A stretch of DNA of 64,000 nt from a virus. The stretch covers positions 1 through 64,000 of the IMG/VR virus record IMGVR_UViG_3300042895_000198. One strand, given 5' to 3'. The position numbers and the translations under genes were made by a program. Below, in pieces: positions 32,761 to 40,897 of the stretch; position 1 is the stretch's first letter, and each line of letters opens with the position of its first letter. The notes under the pieces are model-generated. The model searched no databases, had not been told where the DNA came from, and saw nothing but the letters and a program-made list of their open reading frames with translations.

Positions 32761-32949
32761 CCACTCGGGATGGGACAAGGTGGGAGGTAACCTTGTTAAA
32801 CACCTTCAACGAACCCACCTTAGGGCCGTTTGATGCTACGGTAACAAGGCGTCCGTGCAATTGAACTGCCACACGTTAGTTGGTCCAGTATAAAGTAAGC
32901 TGGATGATATGCCTTCGGGGTATCAATTTTATCAACTCGCTTAATAGGA
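32761..32949 (+). promoter_or_regulatory. Structured leader RNA of hsp20, pseudoknot-forming, possible manA-type element
   Basis: This 202-base gap without a gene has strong pairing potential. Helix 1 pairs 32777-32784 with 32814-32821 (8 bp). Helix 2 pairs 32791-32798, inside helix 1's loop, with 32842-32849 (8 bp), giving a pseudoknot. A hairpin CCGT/ACGG (32826-32829 with 32838-32841) sits between the helices. Segment 32790-32796 can instead pair with 32775-32781 (7 bp), so a switch is possible. Further hairpins lie at 32854-32875, 32884-32904 and 32905-32923 (TTCG loop). AGGAG at 32946-32950 is the ribosome binding site. The manA RNA class is reported upstream of ibpA-type chaperone genes in T4-like phages. 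Confidence 0.6.
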
Positions 32950-32956
32950 GAAAACT

Positions 32957-33427
32957 ATGACTCGCTTTACAACATTGTATCCTCAGTTTGTTGGATTTGA
33001 CCAATTGTTTAATGAGCTCGAAAGACTCGTTGAAGGTCAAGCACCGACACGCAACACTTCTTTTCCACCACATAACGTAATCAAAGTAGATGACAGTCAT
33101 TATGTCGTTGAACTGGCCGTTGCTGGTTTTGCCAAGGATGAAATCGACATTGAGTTGGACGATGGACTTCTTGTTGTCAAAGGTGAAAAGAAAGATAAGG
33201 ACACCGAAGTAACATATATCCATCGTGGTATTGGTACTCGTTCGTTCACAAAATCTTTAACAATTGCTGATACAGTTGAAGTCCGTGGTGCAGAATTCAA
33301 GGATGGAATTTTGCGAATTGGTTTGGAGAATGTAATTCCTGAACACAAGAAACCACGTAAAATTGAAATCGGTAATGGATTAAAGTTACCTAAACCACAA
33401 CTGCTTCAAGAAAAAGAAACAGTTTAA
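32957..33427 (+). CDS. hsp20: Small heat shock protein Hsp20 (IbpA-like)
   Basis: This ATP-independent chaperone holds unfolded proteins. It has 156 residues with an alpha-crystallin domain from about 35 to 135: YVVELAVAGFAKDEIDIELD, LLVVKGEKK, RSFTKSLTIAD and the GILRIGLEN signature. The C-terminal IEI is the IxI anchor used for oligomer assembly. Hsp20 is a common accessory gene of aquatic T4-like phages. A 200-base structured leader precedes it and a terminator follows. Confidence 0.93.
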   Translation: MTRFTTLYPQFVGFDQLFNELERLVEGQAPTRNTSFPPHNVIKVDDSHYVVELAVAGFAKDEIDIELDDGLLVVKGEKKDKDTEVTYIHRGIGTRSFTKSLTIADTVEVRGAEFKDGILRIGLENVIPEHKKPRKIEIGNGLKLPKPQLLQEKETV

Positions 33428-33430
33428 TTG

Positions 33431-33452
33431 ATGGAGCTTCGGCTCCATTTTA
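33431..33452 (+). terminator. Rho-independent terminator after hsp20
   Basis: A 7-bp stem (33431-33437 with 33442-33448) with a TTCG loop is followed by a short T tract. It lies eight bases before the next start codon, which has no visible ribosome binding site of its own. Confidence 0.78.
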
Positions 33453-33459
33453 ATATATT

Positions 33460-34248
33460 ATGTCATTACTTGTTCTCAGTCATTTCCATAAAGATTTTCC
33501 AATTAACCTCAATTCGTCTTGGTTGATTCCATCCTTTGCGGGTGATAAACTATCAATTAAGGCAGTTGATGCTACAGAAGAAATCAAAGACTTCCGACAC
33601 TACTATGTTGGTGTAAGTGACGAACAATTTTATCGTGCAATGGGTGCTCAAGCAACTGAGTATATGATGTTAAAGTCTTCAACAAATCTTCCTGATTATG
33701 TTGGATGTTTAACCTATCGTAGATATCTTTTGCTGAACGACCAGATACCACAAGATAAAGTCAATATGCCTCCGACACAAGAGGTTGCTGACCAATTTGG
33801 TACAAAAGAAGAAAAAGATTTGATTGAAGAACTATTCAAGTCATATGATGTAATCACCAATAAGAATGTTACCTTTAATTGTTCAATCGAGCAACAATAC
33901 TTAATGTATGAACTGCCTGAACATTGGTTCCTATTCAAAGAGGCTATTACAAAATTATGTCCTGAATATGTAAATGATATGTCGTGGTTTACAGAGAACA
34001 ACTCAATGCACGCTGAAACATCCTATATTATGAAACGTGAATGCTTTGTTAAGTATGCTACTGAGTTGTTCCAAATATTAAAGTATGTTTTCGATAATTG
34101 TAGTGAAGTTTATCCAGTACAAGATGGAAGATGTAGTGAAATATATCCTTGGAGATATCCTGGTTATTTGGGTGAAAGGTTTTTACCTTTCTTTGTTTAT
34201 GCAAATAAATTGAAAGCGAAGCAATTTCCACTTGCTATTTTAATATGA
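33460..34248 (+). CDS. DUF4422-type glycosyltransferase
   Basis: This 262-residue protein matches the DUF4422 pattern: YVGCLTYRRYLLL (family HYRRY-like block), STEYMM-type AQATEYMMLK, the MHAETSYIMKRECF middle block and the C-terminal RYPGYLGERFLPFFVY. DUF4422 proteins are capsular or O-antigen glycosyltransferases. The gene stands alone here between hsp20 and dCMP deaminase, away from both glycan islands. It overlaps the deaminase gene by four bases. Confidence 0.8.
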   Translation: MSLLVLSHFHKDFPINLNSSWLIPSFAGDKLSIKAVDATEEIKDFRHYYVGVSDEQFYRAMGAQATEYMMLKSSTNLPDYVGCLTYRRYLLLNDQIPQDKVNMPPTQEVADQFGTKEEKDLIEELFKSYDVITNKNVTFNCSIEQQYLMYELPEHWFLFKEAITKLCPEYVNDMSWFTENNSMHAETSYIMKRECFVKYATELFQILKYVFDNCSEVYPVQDGRCSEIYPWRYPGYLGERFLPFFVYANKLKAKQFPLAILI

Positions 34249-34703
34249 AACAGAAATTTATAGATGCACACATGAAAGTGGCTGAAGTATATGCAGGATT
34301 ATCTTCAGCAAAGAGACTTCAAGTTGGTGCAATTATTGTAAAAGATGACCGCATCATTTCTATTGGCTACAATGGTATGCCAAGTGGATGGGATAACAAC
34401 TGTGAATATGTTGCTGATGTTCATCCTAGTGATCCTAGATATGATTACAATAATTTTAGCAAAGAACTTAAAACCAAACCAGAGGTACTACATGCCGAAA
34501 CCAATGCAATCGCTAAATTGGCTAGGACTACTGAGAGTGGTTTAGGTGCTACTATGTTTGTAACTCATGCGCCTTGTATTGATTGTGCCAAGTTGGTTTT
34601 CCAAAGTGGTATCAATAGTGTTTATTATCGGAATAGTTATCGTGATGATGACGGAATTGAATTTTTAAAGAAGTGTAACGTAGAGGTAATTAAATATGAC
34701 TAG
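34245..34703 (+). CDS. cd: dCMP deaminase
   Basis: This zinc enzyme converts dCMP to dUMP, feeding thymidylate synthesis by ThyX (62168). It has 152 residues. The zinc site is HAETNAIAKLA (His and catalytic Glu) and APCIDCAKLVF (two Cys). A second region with VHPSDPRYDY includes possible extra zinc or regulatory residues typical of phage enzymes. It overlaps the MazG-like gene by eight bases. Confidence 0.92.
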   Translation: MKQKFIDAHMKVAEVYAGLSSAKRLQVGAIIVKDDRIISIGYNGMPSGWDNNCEYVADVHPSDPRYDYNNFSKELKTKPEVLHAETNAIAKLARTTESGLGATMFVTHAPCIDCAKLVFQSGINSVYYRNSYRDDDGIEFLKKCNVEVIKYD

Positions 34704-35061
34704 TGTTTTTAAAGATGTTGAAACGTTTATGACGGCTGCAGGCCAAACTACAGATACGGATAATGGTGAACAAGCATTGTTGTACCGAAGGCTAATCAAT
34801 GAAGAATACCACGAATTCATTGATGCTGTTAGTAAGAATGATGATGTTGAAACCATCGATGCCTGTTTTGATACTATGTGGGTAATCATTGGGTATATGA
34901 AGTCTCGTGGTTGGGACACAAAGGGTGTTTGGGATGAAGGTTCCCTTAGTAACCTAAAGAAGATTGATAGCAAAACTAAAACGGTAATCAAACGTGAAGA
35001 CGGCAAAGTTCTTAAACCTGAAGGTTGGAAGAAGCCAGATTTCACCAAGTTTGCCAAGTAA
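34696..35061 (+). CDS. MazG/PRA-PH-like nucleotide pyrophosphohydrolase
   Basis: This 121-residue all-alpha protein has the motif RLINEEYHEFIDAVSKND followed by VETIDACFDTMWVIIGYM, which matches the EExxE and ExxD metal sites of MazG-like enzymes. The C-terminal REDGKVLKPEGWKKPD is typical of the phosphoribosyl-ATP pyrophosphatase-like subfamily in phages. It probably hydrolyses unwanted (d)NTPs. It is paired with dCMP deaminase. Confidence 0.8.
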   Translation: MTSVFKDVETFMTAAGQTTDTDNGEQALLYRRLINEEYHEFIDAVSKNDDVETIDACFDTMWVIIGYMKSRGWDTKGVWDEGSLSNLKKIDSKTKTVIKREDGKVLKPEGWKKPDFTKFAK

Positions 35062-35065
35062 AAGC

Positions 35066-35094
35066 TTGCAATTTATTAAGAAGTCTGTTATAAT
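35066..35094 (+). promoter_or_regulatory. Sigma70-like promoter before 35125
   Basis: TTGCAA (35066-35071), 17-nt spacer and TATAAT (35089-35094). The start would lie near 35101, and AAGAGG precedes the ATG at 35125. The unit probably continues into the DNA polymerase gene. Confidence 0.7.
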
Positions 35095-35124
35095 ACATTA
35101 TCGTATATTTTTTAAGAGGTAAAT

Positions 35125-35343
35125 ATGAATTTACGTGAAGTGGCCAAAAGGTTGGTCAATGAGTACAAAATGCCTCATGCGGACAGATATGAACTGTTCT
35201 TGCGTGAGTTTGATAACAAGGTCGAGGTTGTTGGTTGGATGCAAGACCCAACCATTGATGCTCACAAGTTTAACGGCCGTGAGATGCTTATCCCAAAACG
35301 TTGGGTTACCATTGGTGTAGTTGATGCGGAGGTTCGTGTATGA
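35125..35343 (+). CDS. Small protein of unknown function
   Basis: This 72-residue protein begins MNLREVAKRLVNEYKMPHAD and has a short helix followed by beta strands. I recognise no family. It is first in a unit with the LSm-like small protein and DNA polymerase, with a four-base overlap to the former and a sigma70-like promoter upstream. Confidence 0.5.
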   Translation: MNLREVAKRLVNEYKMPHADRYELFLREFDNKVEVVGWMQDPTIDAHKFNGREMLIPKRWVTIGVVDAEVRV

Positions 35344-35636
35344 ATCTCCAATTAATTACTTTCAAAACAAACCACACCCTTTTGGCTGAGGTTGTGGAAG
35401 AATCAGGTTATATTCTGGTAAAGAAACCTGTTCAATGCATCATGCAACCAACTAAAGATGGCCCTATGATGGCATTCTCTCCTTTTATCCAATTCTGTGA
35501 AGAATTTGAAACTGGTATCAGAATCAATAATGAGGACATTCTTTGTACCACAACTCCTTTACGGGAATTGATGAATCAGTATAGTGAAATGTTTGGGTCT
35601 GGCATTCAAATTGCCACATCTATTCCAAAATTCTGA
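35340..35636 (+). CDS. Small beta-domain protein, paralogue of the 12597 protein
   Basis: This 98-residue protein aligns by eye over its full length with the first 95 residues of the product of 12597: LITFKTNHTLLAEVVEESG vs KIVRLQSGEDIIADC, then ILVKKPVQCIM vs ISLKQPMHIIF, MMAFSPFIQF vs MMMMPWLPIEL, and NNEDILCTTTPLRELMNQY vs YGADILTMIDPKDDLIEYY. It lacks the acidic tail. An LSm-like fold is a guess. It lies directly before DNA polymerase. Confidence 0.55.
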   Translation: MNLQLITFKTNHTLLAEVVEESGYILVKKPVQCIMQPTKDGPMMAFSPFIQFCEEFETGIRINNEDILCTTTPLRELMNQYSEMFGSGIQIATSIPKF

Positions 35637-35642
35637 TATAAT
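35634..35642 (+). promoter_or_regulatory. Extended -10 promoter directly before gp43
   Basis: TGATATAAT (35634-35642) is a perfect extended -10. A TTGCCA lies 20 bases upstream, too far for a good -35. The start of transcription would fall at about the ATG (35649), giving a leaderless message. Confidence 0.5.
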
Positions 35643-35648
35643 GTATGA

Positions 35649-38189
35649 ATGACTAATCAATATTACACTAACGTTGTCGGTGTTGGCAACAATATTTTCT
35701 ATCGTGGTGTAAAAGACGGCCGGCGTGTTAAGTATAAAATTGCTTACACGCCGACTTTGTTTTTACGCTCTAATAAAACCACTAACTTCAAAACACTTGA
35801 AGGTGAATATCTTGAGCCTATGAAGTTCGAAGGTATGCGTGAGGCTCGTGATTTCGTTAAACGTTATGATGGTGTTCAAGGCTTTGATGTATTTGGTAAT
35901 GCCAACTTTCAATATGCTTTCATTGCTGACCAACACAAAGGTATGATTGATTGGGACATTAACCATGTTTCAATTGCAGTTATCGATATTGAAGTTGGTT
36001 CTGAAAATGGTTTCCCTGACCCATATCAAGCAAATGAACCTATCACAGCTATTTGTGTCAAGTATTTGAATGGTGTTGCAACTGTATTTGGTTGTGGTGA
36101 GTTTAGAAATGACCGTGAAGATGTTATCTACACCAAGTGTGATGATGAATATGACCTGTGTAAAAAGTTTTTGGCCTTTTGGTCAGAAAATTGTCCAGAT
36201 GTAATTTCTGGTTGGAATGTTAAGTTCTTTGATATTCCATATCTTGTGAATCGTATCACTAAAATTCTCGGTGATGACGATGTTAAGAAACTATCACCAT
36301 GGAATTATATCAATAGTCGTAAGGCTGTTGTGAACAATCGTGAGCTAATTGCATATGAATTCACAGGTGTTTCCACATTAGATTATATTGAATTGTACAG
36401 ATGGTATGCGCCAGGTGGTAAATCACAAGAGTCATATCGTTTGGATAATATTTCACAAGTTGAATTGGGTGAAGGTAAGATTTCATATGATGAGTTCGAT
36501 AACTTGCATCAGTTGTATCGTTTAGATTACCAAAAGTTTATTGAGTACAACATCAAAGACGTAGAGTTGATTTTCAAACTAGAGAACAAGTTGAAGTTGA
36601 TTGAGTTGGGCTTGACTCTTGCTTATGATACCAAAACAAACTACGAAGATATCTTTGCACAAACTCGTATGTGGGATTCTTTGATTTACAATTACTTGTT
36701 GGACAAAAAGATTATTGTTCCTCCTAAAGTTGTAAAGAGTAAGACTGCGGCCTTTGAAGGTGCCTATGTTAAAGACCCACAAGTCGGTATGCATAACTAT
36801 GTGGCATCATTTGACTTGAACAGTTTGTATCCTCACCTGATGATGCAATATAACATTTCACCTGAAACATTGGTTGAGCCACATGATTATACTCCTGAGA
36901 TGAGACAAATCATTTCTTCTGGTGTAAGCGTTGATAAATTGTTGCTTAAAGAAGTTAATCTATCAAATATGAGTGGTGTAACTATTACTCCAAATGGTCA
37001 ATTCTTCTCAACAACTAAAAAAGGTTTCTTACCTCAGATGCTAGAAGAAATGTATGTGGATCGTTCAAAGTTTAAGAAAATGATGATTCAAGCTAAGAAA
37101 GATTATGAAGTTGAGACTGATCCTAATAAAAAGTATGAACTGAAAAACAAGATTGCTCGTTATGATAACCTGCAATTGGCCAAGAAAGTCTCTCTCAATA
37201 GTGCTTACGGTGCTCTAGGTTCCCAGTATTTCAGATTCTATGACCTTAGAATGGCCTTGGGTGTTACTACTGCTGGTCAATTTTCTATTCGTTGGATCGA
37301 AGCTAAAATTAACCAGTACATGAACAAGTTGCTAGATAGTGATAAAGACTATGTGATTGCTTCTGATACTGATTCGATTTACCTCCGTCTTGGTGAATTG
37401 GTTGAAAAAGTTTATGGTAAGAAAAGTGGTGTGCCTGAACAAAAGATTATTGAATTCATGGACAAAGTTTGTGAAGAAAAACTTCAACCACACATAGATA
37501 AATCTTATACAGAGTTGGCTGATTATGTTCATGCCTATGCTCAGAAGATGCAGATGAAACGTGAAGGTTTGGCTAACAAAGGTATTTGGACTGCCAAGAA
37601 ACGTTACATTCTAAATGTGTTTAATAATGAAGGTGTGCAGTACAAAGAACCTAAGATGAAAGTCATGGGCCTTGAGATGATTAAGTCATCTACACCTGCT
37701 GCCATCCGTGAGAAGATGAGAAAATCAATTGACATTATGATTAACGGCACCGAATCCGATATTCATAAATTCATTGAAGATTTCAGAAATGAATTTAAGC
37801 AGTTGCCGGCTGAAGATATTTCTTTCCCCCGTGGTCTGAATGGTCTGAAAGAATACTCTGACAATGTGACTCTATATAAGAAGGGTACACCAATCCATGT
37901 GAAGGGTGCTATTCTTTATAACACCAAACTGAAAGCAATGAAACTTGATAAAAAGTATGCATTGATTCAAGAAGGTGAGAAGATTAAATTCACATATTTG
38001 AAACAACCAAATCCCATGAAAGATACGGTTATTTCATACCCAAATAGATTGCCAGTGGAGTTTGGCTTGCAAGAGTTTATTGATTATGATATGCAATTCA
38101 ATAAGGCATTCCTTGAACCAATTAAAGTAATTTTAGATTGCATGAATTGGACAACAGAACAACAGAATTCCTTAGAGAGTTTTTTTTAA
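35649..38189 (+). CDS. 43: DNA polymerase (gp43, family B)
   Basis: This is the replicative polymerase with 3'-5' exonuclease, 846 residues (T4 gp43 is 898). Exonuclease motif I is VIDIEVGSENG with D113 and E115, almost the same position as in T4. Polymerase motif A is SFDLNSLYPHLMMQYN, motif B KKVSLNSAYGALGSQYFRF, and motif C IASDTDSIYL. The C-terminus ends QQNSLESFF, resembling the clamp-binding tail of T4 gp43. No intron or inserted endonuclease is visible. There is no clear ribosome binding site. Confidence 0.97.
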   Translation: MTNQYYTNVVGVGNNIFYRGVKDGRRVKYKIAYTPTLFLRSNKTTNFKTLEGEYLEPMKFEGMREARDFVKRYDGVQGFDVFGNANFQYAFIADQHKGMIDWDINHVSIAVIDIEVGSENGFPDPYQANEPITAICVKYLNGVATVFGCGEFRNDREDVIYTKCDDEYDLCKKFLAFWSENCPDVISGWNVKFFDIPYLVNRITKILGDDDVKKLSPWNYINSRKAVVNNRELIAYEFTGVSTLDYIELYRWYAPGGKSQESYRLDNISQVELGEGKISYDEFDNLHQLYRLDYQKFIEYNIKDVELIFKLENKLKLIELGLTLAYDTKTNYEDIFAQTRMWDSLIYNYLLDKKIIVPPKVVKSKTAAFEGAYVKDPQVGMHNYVASFDLNSLYPHLMMQYNISPETLVEPHDYTPEMRQIISSGVSVDKLLLKEVNLSNMSGVTITPNGQFFSTTKKGFLPQMLEEMYVDRSKFKKMMIQAKKDYEVETDPNKKYELKNKIARYDNLQLAKKVSLNSAYGALGSQYFRFYDLRMALGVTTAGQFSIRWIEAKINQYMNKLLDSDKDYVIASDTDSIYLRLGELVEKVYGKKSGVPEQKIIEFMDKVCEEKLQPHIDKSYTELADYVHAYAQKMQMKREGLANKGIWTAKKRYILNVFNNEGVQYKEPKMKVMGLEMIKSSTPAAIREKMRKSIDIMINGTESDIHKFIEDFRNEFKQLPAEDISFPRGLNGLKEYSDNVTLYKKGTPIHVKGAILYNTKLKAMKLDKKYALIQEGEKIKFTYLKQPNPMKDTVISYPNRLPVEFGLQEFIDYDMQFNKAFLEPIKVILDCMNWTTEQQNSLESFF

Positions 38190-38201
38190 AAAGAGGTTAA
38201 A

Positions 38202-39257
38202 ATGAGTTTACTTGAGAAATTGAAAAAGAATTCGACAATTAAAGATAGTGCAATTCTATCTAAGTCTAAATTCTTCACAGAAAAAGATATGATTCCGACT
38301 GCCGTGCCAATGATTAACGTTGCACTATCTGGTCGGTTAGATGGCGGCATTACACCAGGCCTTACAATGTGGGCAGGTCCATCTAAACACTTCAAGACAG
38401 CGTTTAGTTTGTTGATGGCTAAATCTTACATGGACAAATATCCAGAAGCAATTCTATTGTTCTATGATTCAGAGTTTGGTACACCAGTTAAATACTTTGA
38501 AACATTTGGTATTGATATGGATCGTGTGTTGCATACACCATTGACCAATATTGAACAGTTGAAGTTTGATATTATGCAACAGTTTGAAAACATTGAACGT
38601 GGTGATAAACTTATGGTTATCCTCGATTCAATTGGCAATTTGGCTTCGAAGAAAGAAGTTGAAGATGCTCTTGAAGGCAAATCAGTTGCAGATATGTCTA
38701 GAGCAAAACAAGTTAAGAGTTTGTTCCGTATGGTAACACCACACTTAACCATTAAAGATATTCCTATGGTTGTTGTGAATCACACATACAAAGAAATTGG
38801 AATGTTCCCTAAAGATATTGTTGGTGGTGGTACAGGTTCATATTACTCAGCTGACAACATTTATATTCTCGGTCGTCAACAAGACAAAGAAGGTACTGAA
38901 ATTGTTGGTTATCATTTTATTATCAATGTCGAAAAATCACGTTATGTTAAAGAAAAATCTAAAATTCCTATCTCTGTATCTTTTGACGGTGGCATCAGCC
39001 GTTACTCTGGTCTGCTTGACCTTGCTATTGAATCCGGACATGTGGTTAAACCTGCCAATGGTTGGTATGCAAAAGTAGACCAAGCAACTGGTGAAGTTGG
39101 TGACAAGAAACGAATTGCTGACACAACGTCAGCTGAATTCATGGAACCAATTTTAAAAGATCCGAAATTTAAACAATTCATTAAACACAAATATGAAATC
39201 GCTTATGGCAGCATTATGGGAGAAACTCCCGTGGTCGAAGAAACCGAAGAAAGTTGA
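38202..39257 (+). CDS. uvsX: RecA-like recombinase UvsX
   Basis: UvsX forms filaments on single-stranded DNA and catalyses strand exchange. It has 351 residues (T4 UvsX is 391). Walker A is GPSKHFKT at residues 59-66, the unusual Gly-Pro-Ser-Lys form also seen in T4. Walker B is LMVILDSIGNLASKKE, and the DNA-binding loop region is DIVGGGTGSYYSADNIYILGR. The C-terminal tail is acidic. AGAGG precedes the ATG. The next frame starts inside its 3' end. Confidence 0.95.
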   Translation: MSLLEKLKKNSTIKDSAILSKSKFFTEKDMIPTAVPMINVALSGRLDGGITPGLTMWAGPSKHFKTAFSLLMAKSYMDKYPEAILLFYDSEFGTPVKYFETFGIDMDRVLHTPLTNIEQLKFDIMQQFENIERGDKLMVILDSIGNLASKKEVEDALEGKSVADMSRAKQVKSLFRMVTPHLTIKDIPMVVVNHTYKEIGMFPKDIVGGGTGSYYSADNIYILGRQQDKEGTEIVGYHFIINVEKSRYVKEKSKIPISVSFDGGISRYSGLLDLAIESGHVVKPANGWYAKVDQATGEVGDKKRIADTTSAEFMEPILKDPKFKQFIKHKYEIAYGSIMGETPVVEETEES

Positions 39258-39543
39258 GTATCGGTTCCAACAAAGTGAGTCTGATGACTCAACTTTGGTA
39301 GAAATCACATCGGGTGAATACACCGGTGTGGTTTACTCTTATGGTATGGTTAAATTGAAGCCCGAATCGGTGATACCGATACTTCAGTTTAACTATAACA
39401 TTTATCATTCAGGTCAACATGACAAGCAGGCCTTGCAAAATAATGATAATTTTGTTACAATCATAGGTGACATACTTACAGAAATTATTATACAAAATGA
39501 ATCGACTAGAACAAACGATACTGAAGAATCTGATATACAATGA
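39193..39543 (+). CDS. Small protein between uvsX and gp41, unknown
   Basis: The 116-residue frame fills the gap between uvsX and gp41 and overlaps uvsX by 65 bases and gp41 by 47 bases. The central part (STLVEITSGEYTGVVYSYGMVKLKPESVIPILQFNYNI) looks like a real folded protein; the ends are less convincing. The true start may be 39193 or the nearby ATG 39205. It could help coordinate expression of recombinase and helicase. The function is unknown. Confidence 0.55.
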   Translation: MKSLMAALWEKLPWSKKPKKVEYRFQQSESDDSTLVEITSGEYTGVVYSYGMVKLKPESVIPILQFNYNIYHSGQHDKQALQNNDNFVTIIGDILTEIIIQNESTRTNDTEESDIQ

Positions 39544-40897
39544 GGACTTTACCCGTAAAGTTTTGCCATTCATCAAGTCGGATTACTTTGCCGACAATAC
39601 AGAGAAGGTAGTATTCAAAGAAATCTTTGAGTTTGTAAACAAATACAAAAATCTACCGACTCATGAATCTCTCATCATTAATTTCACCGAGAGTAAAAAA
39701 CTAACTGAACCTGAAGTAAGACAATCAATTGAACTTCTTAAAGAATTACATTCAAGTAAAGAAGAAAAGGTTGAGAGTAAATGGTTAATTGAGCAAACTG
39801 AGAAGTTCTGCCAAGATAAAGCCATCTACAATGCCATCATGGAATCAGTATCAATCCTTGATGACAAACACGGAGATAAACCTAAGGGTGAGATTCCAAA
39901 ACTACTGAGTGATGCTCTTGGTGTTTCTTTTGACCAACACATTGGCCATGATTACATGGCAGATTATGATTCTCGTTTTGATTTCTATCACAAGGTAGAA
40001 TCTCGTATCAAGTTTGACCTTGATATCTTCAATAAGATTACAAAAGGCGGACTGCCGACCAAGACCTTGAACATTGCACTTGCAGGTACTGGTGTTGGTA
40101 AATCATTGTTCATGTGTCACGTTGCCGCTGGTTGCTTGAATCAAGGTCATAATGTTTTGTACATTACAATGGAAATGGCCGAAGAACGTATTGCAGAACG
40201 TATCGATGCTAATTTGCTAAATATTGATTTGAATGAACTTCACACAATCAGTAAAGAAGACTATGAACGTAAATTCAAGGTGTTACAAAACAAGGCTCAT
40301 GGTAAATTGATTATCAAAGAATATCCAACTGCTAGTGCTTCATCACTACATTTCAGAGCATTGTTAAGTGAATTGCATCTGAAGAAGAACTTTGTTCCAC
40401 ATATTATCTTTATTGATTATTTGAACATTTGTGCATCTTCACGTATCAAGGCAGGTGGTTCTGTTAACTCTTATACTTACATCAAGTCTATCGCTGAAGA
40501 ACTGCGTGGTTTGGCTGTTGAACACAATGTGCCAATTGTTTCTGCAACACAAACAACTCGTAGTGGTTTCAGCAATTCGGATCCAGGCCTTGAAGATACT
40601 TCAGAATCATTTGGTTTGCCTGCAACTGCCGACTTTATGTTTGCATTGGTGACTAATGAAGAATTGCAACAATTAAACCAAATCTTGGTGAAACAATTGA
40701 AGAATCGATACTCTGACCCTAACAACTTCAAACGATTCGTTGTTGGTGTTGATAGAGCAAAGATGCGGCTGTATGATGCAGAAGATTCAGCACAGGCAGA
40801 TATTGTTGATGCAGGTCAAGTTGAAGATAAACCTTTGAATACATTTGGAAACCGTGAGAAGAAATTCAGTAAGAATTTTGGTGGACTTAAAGTATGA
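39497..40897 (+). CDS. 41: Replicative DNA helicase (gp41, DnaB-like)
   Basis: This hexameric helicase works with primase gp61. From ATG 39497 it has 466 residues (T4 gp41 is 475); a GTG at 39467 would add ten residues that do not resemble the family. The N-terminus MNRLEQTILKNLIYNEDFTRKV matches T4-like helicases. Walker A is IALAGTGVGKSLF, the next block YITMEMAEERIAERIDANLL, Walker B IIFIDYLNICASSR, and motif H4 VSATQTTRSG. It overlaps the next gene by four bases. Confidence 0.93.
   Translation: MNRLEQTILKNLIYNEDFTRKVLPFIKSDYFADNTEKVVFKEIFEFVNKYKNLPTHESLIINFTESKKLTEPEVRQSIELLKELHSSKEEKVESKWLIEQTEKFCQDKAIYNAIMESVSILDDKHGDKPKGEIPKLLSDALGVSFDQHIGHDYMADYDSRFDFYHKVESRIKFDLDIFNKITKGGLPTKTLNIALAGTGVGKSLFMCHVAAGCLNQGHNVLYITMEMAEERIAERIDANLLNIDLNELHTISKEDYERKFKVLQNKAHGKLIIKEYPTASASSLHFRALLSELHLKKNFVPHIIFIDYLNICASSRIKAGGSVNSYTYIKSIAEELRGLAVEHNVPIVSATQTTRSGFSNSDPGLEDTSESFGLPATADFMFALVTNEELQQLNQILVKQLKNRYSDPNNFKRFVVGVDRAKMRLYDAEDSAQADIVDAGQVEDKPLNTFGNREKKFSKNFGGLKV

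Noticed and set aside
32761-32949. Glutamine riboswitch (glnA-type) in the hsp20 leader
   Set aside because: I could not find the conserved core sequence of that class; the interlocking helices here do not match its layout.
39467-39496. GTG start adding ten residues to gp41
   Set aside because: The N-terminus from ATG 39497 matches helicase family starts, and the extra residues do not.
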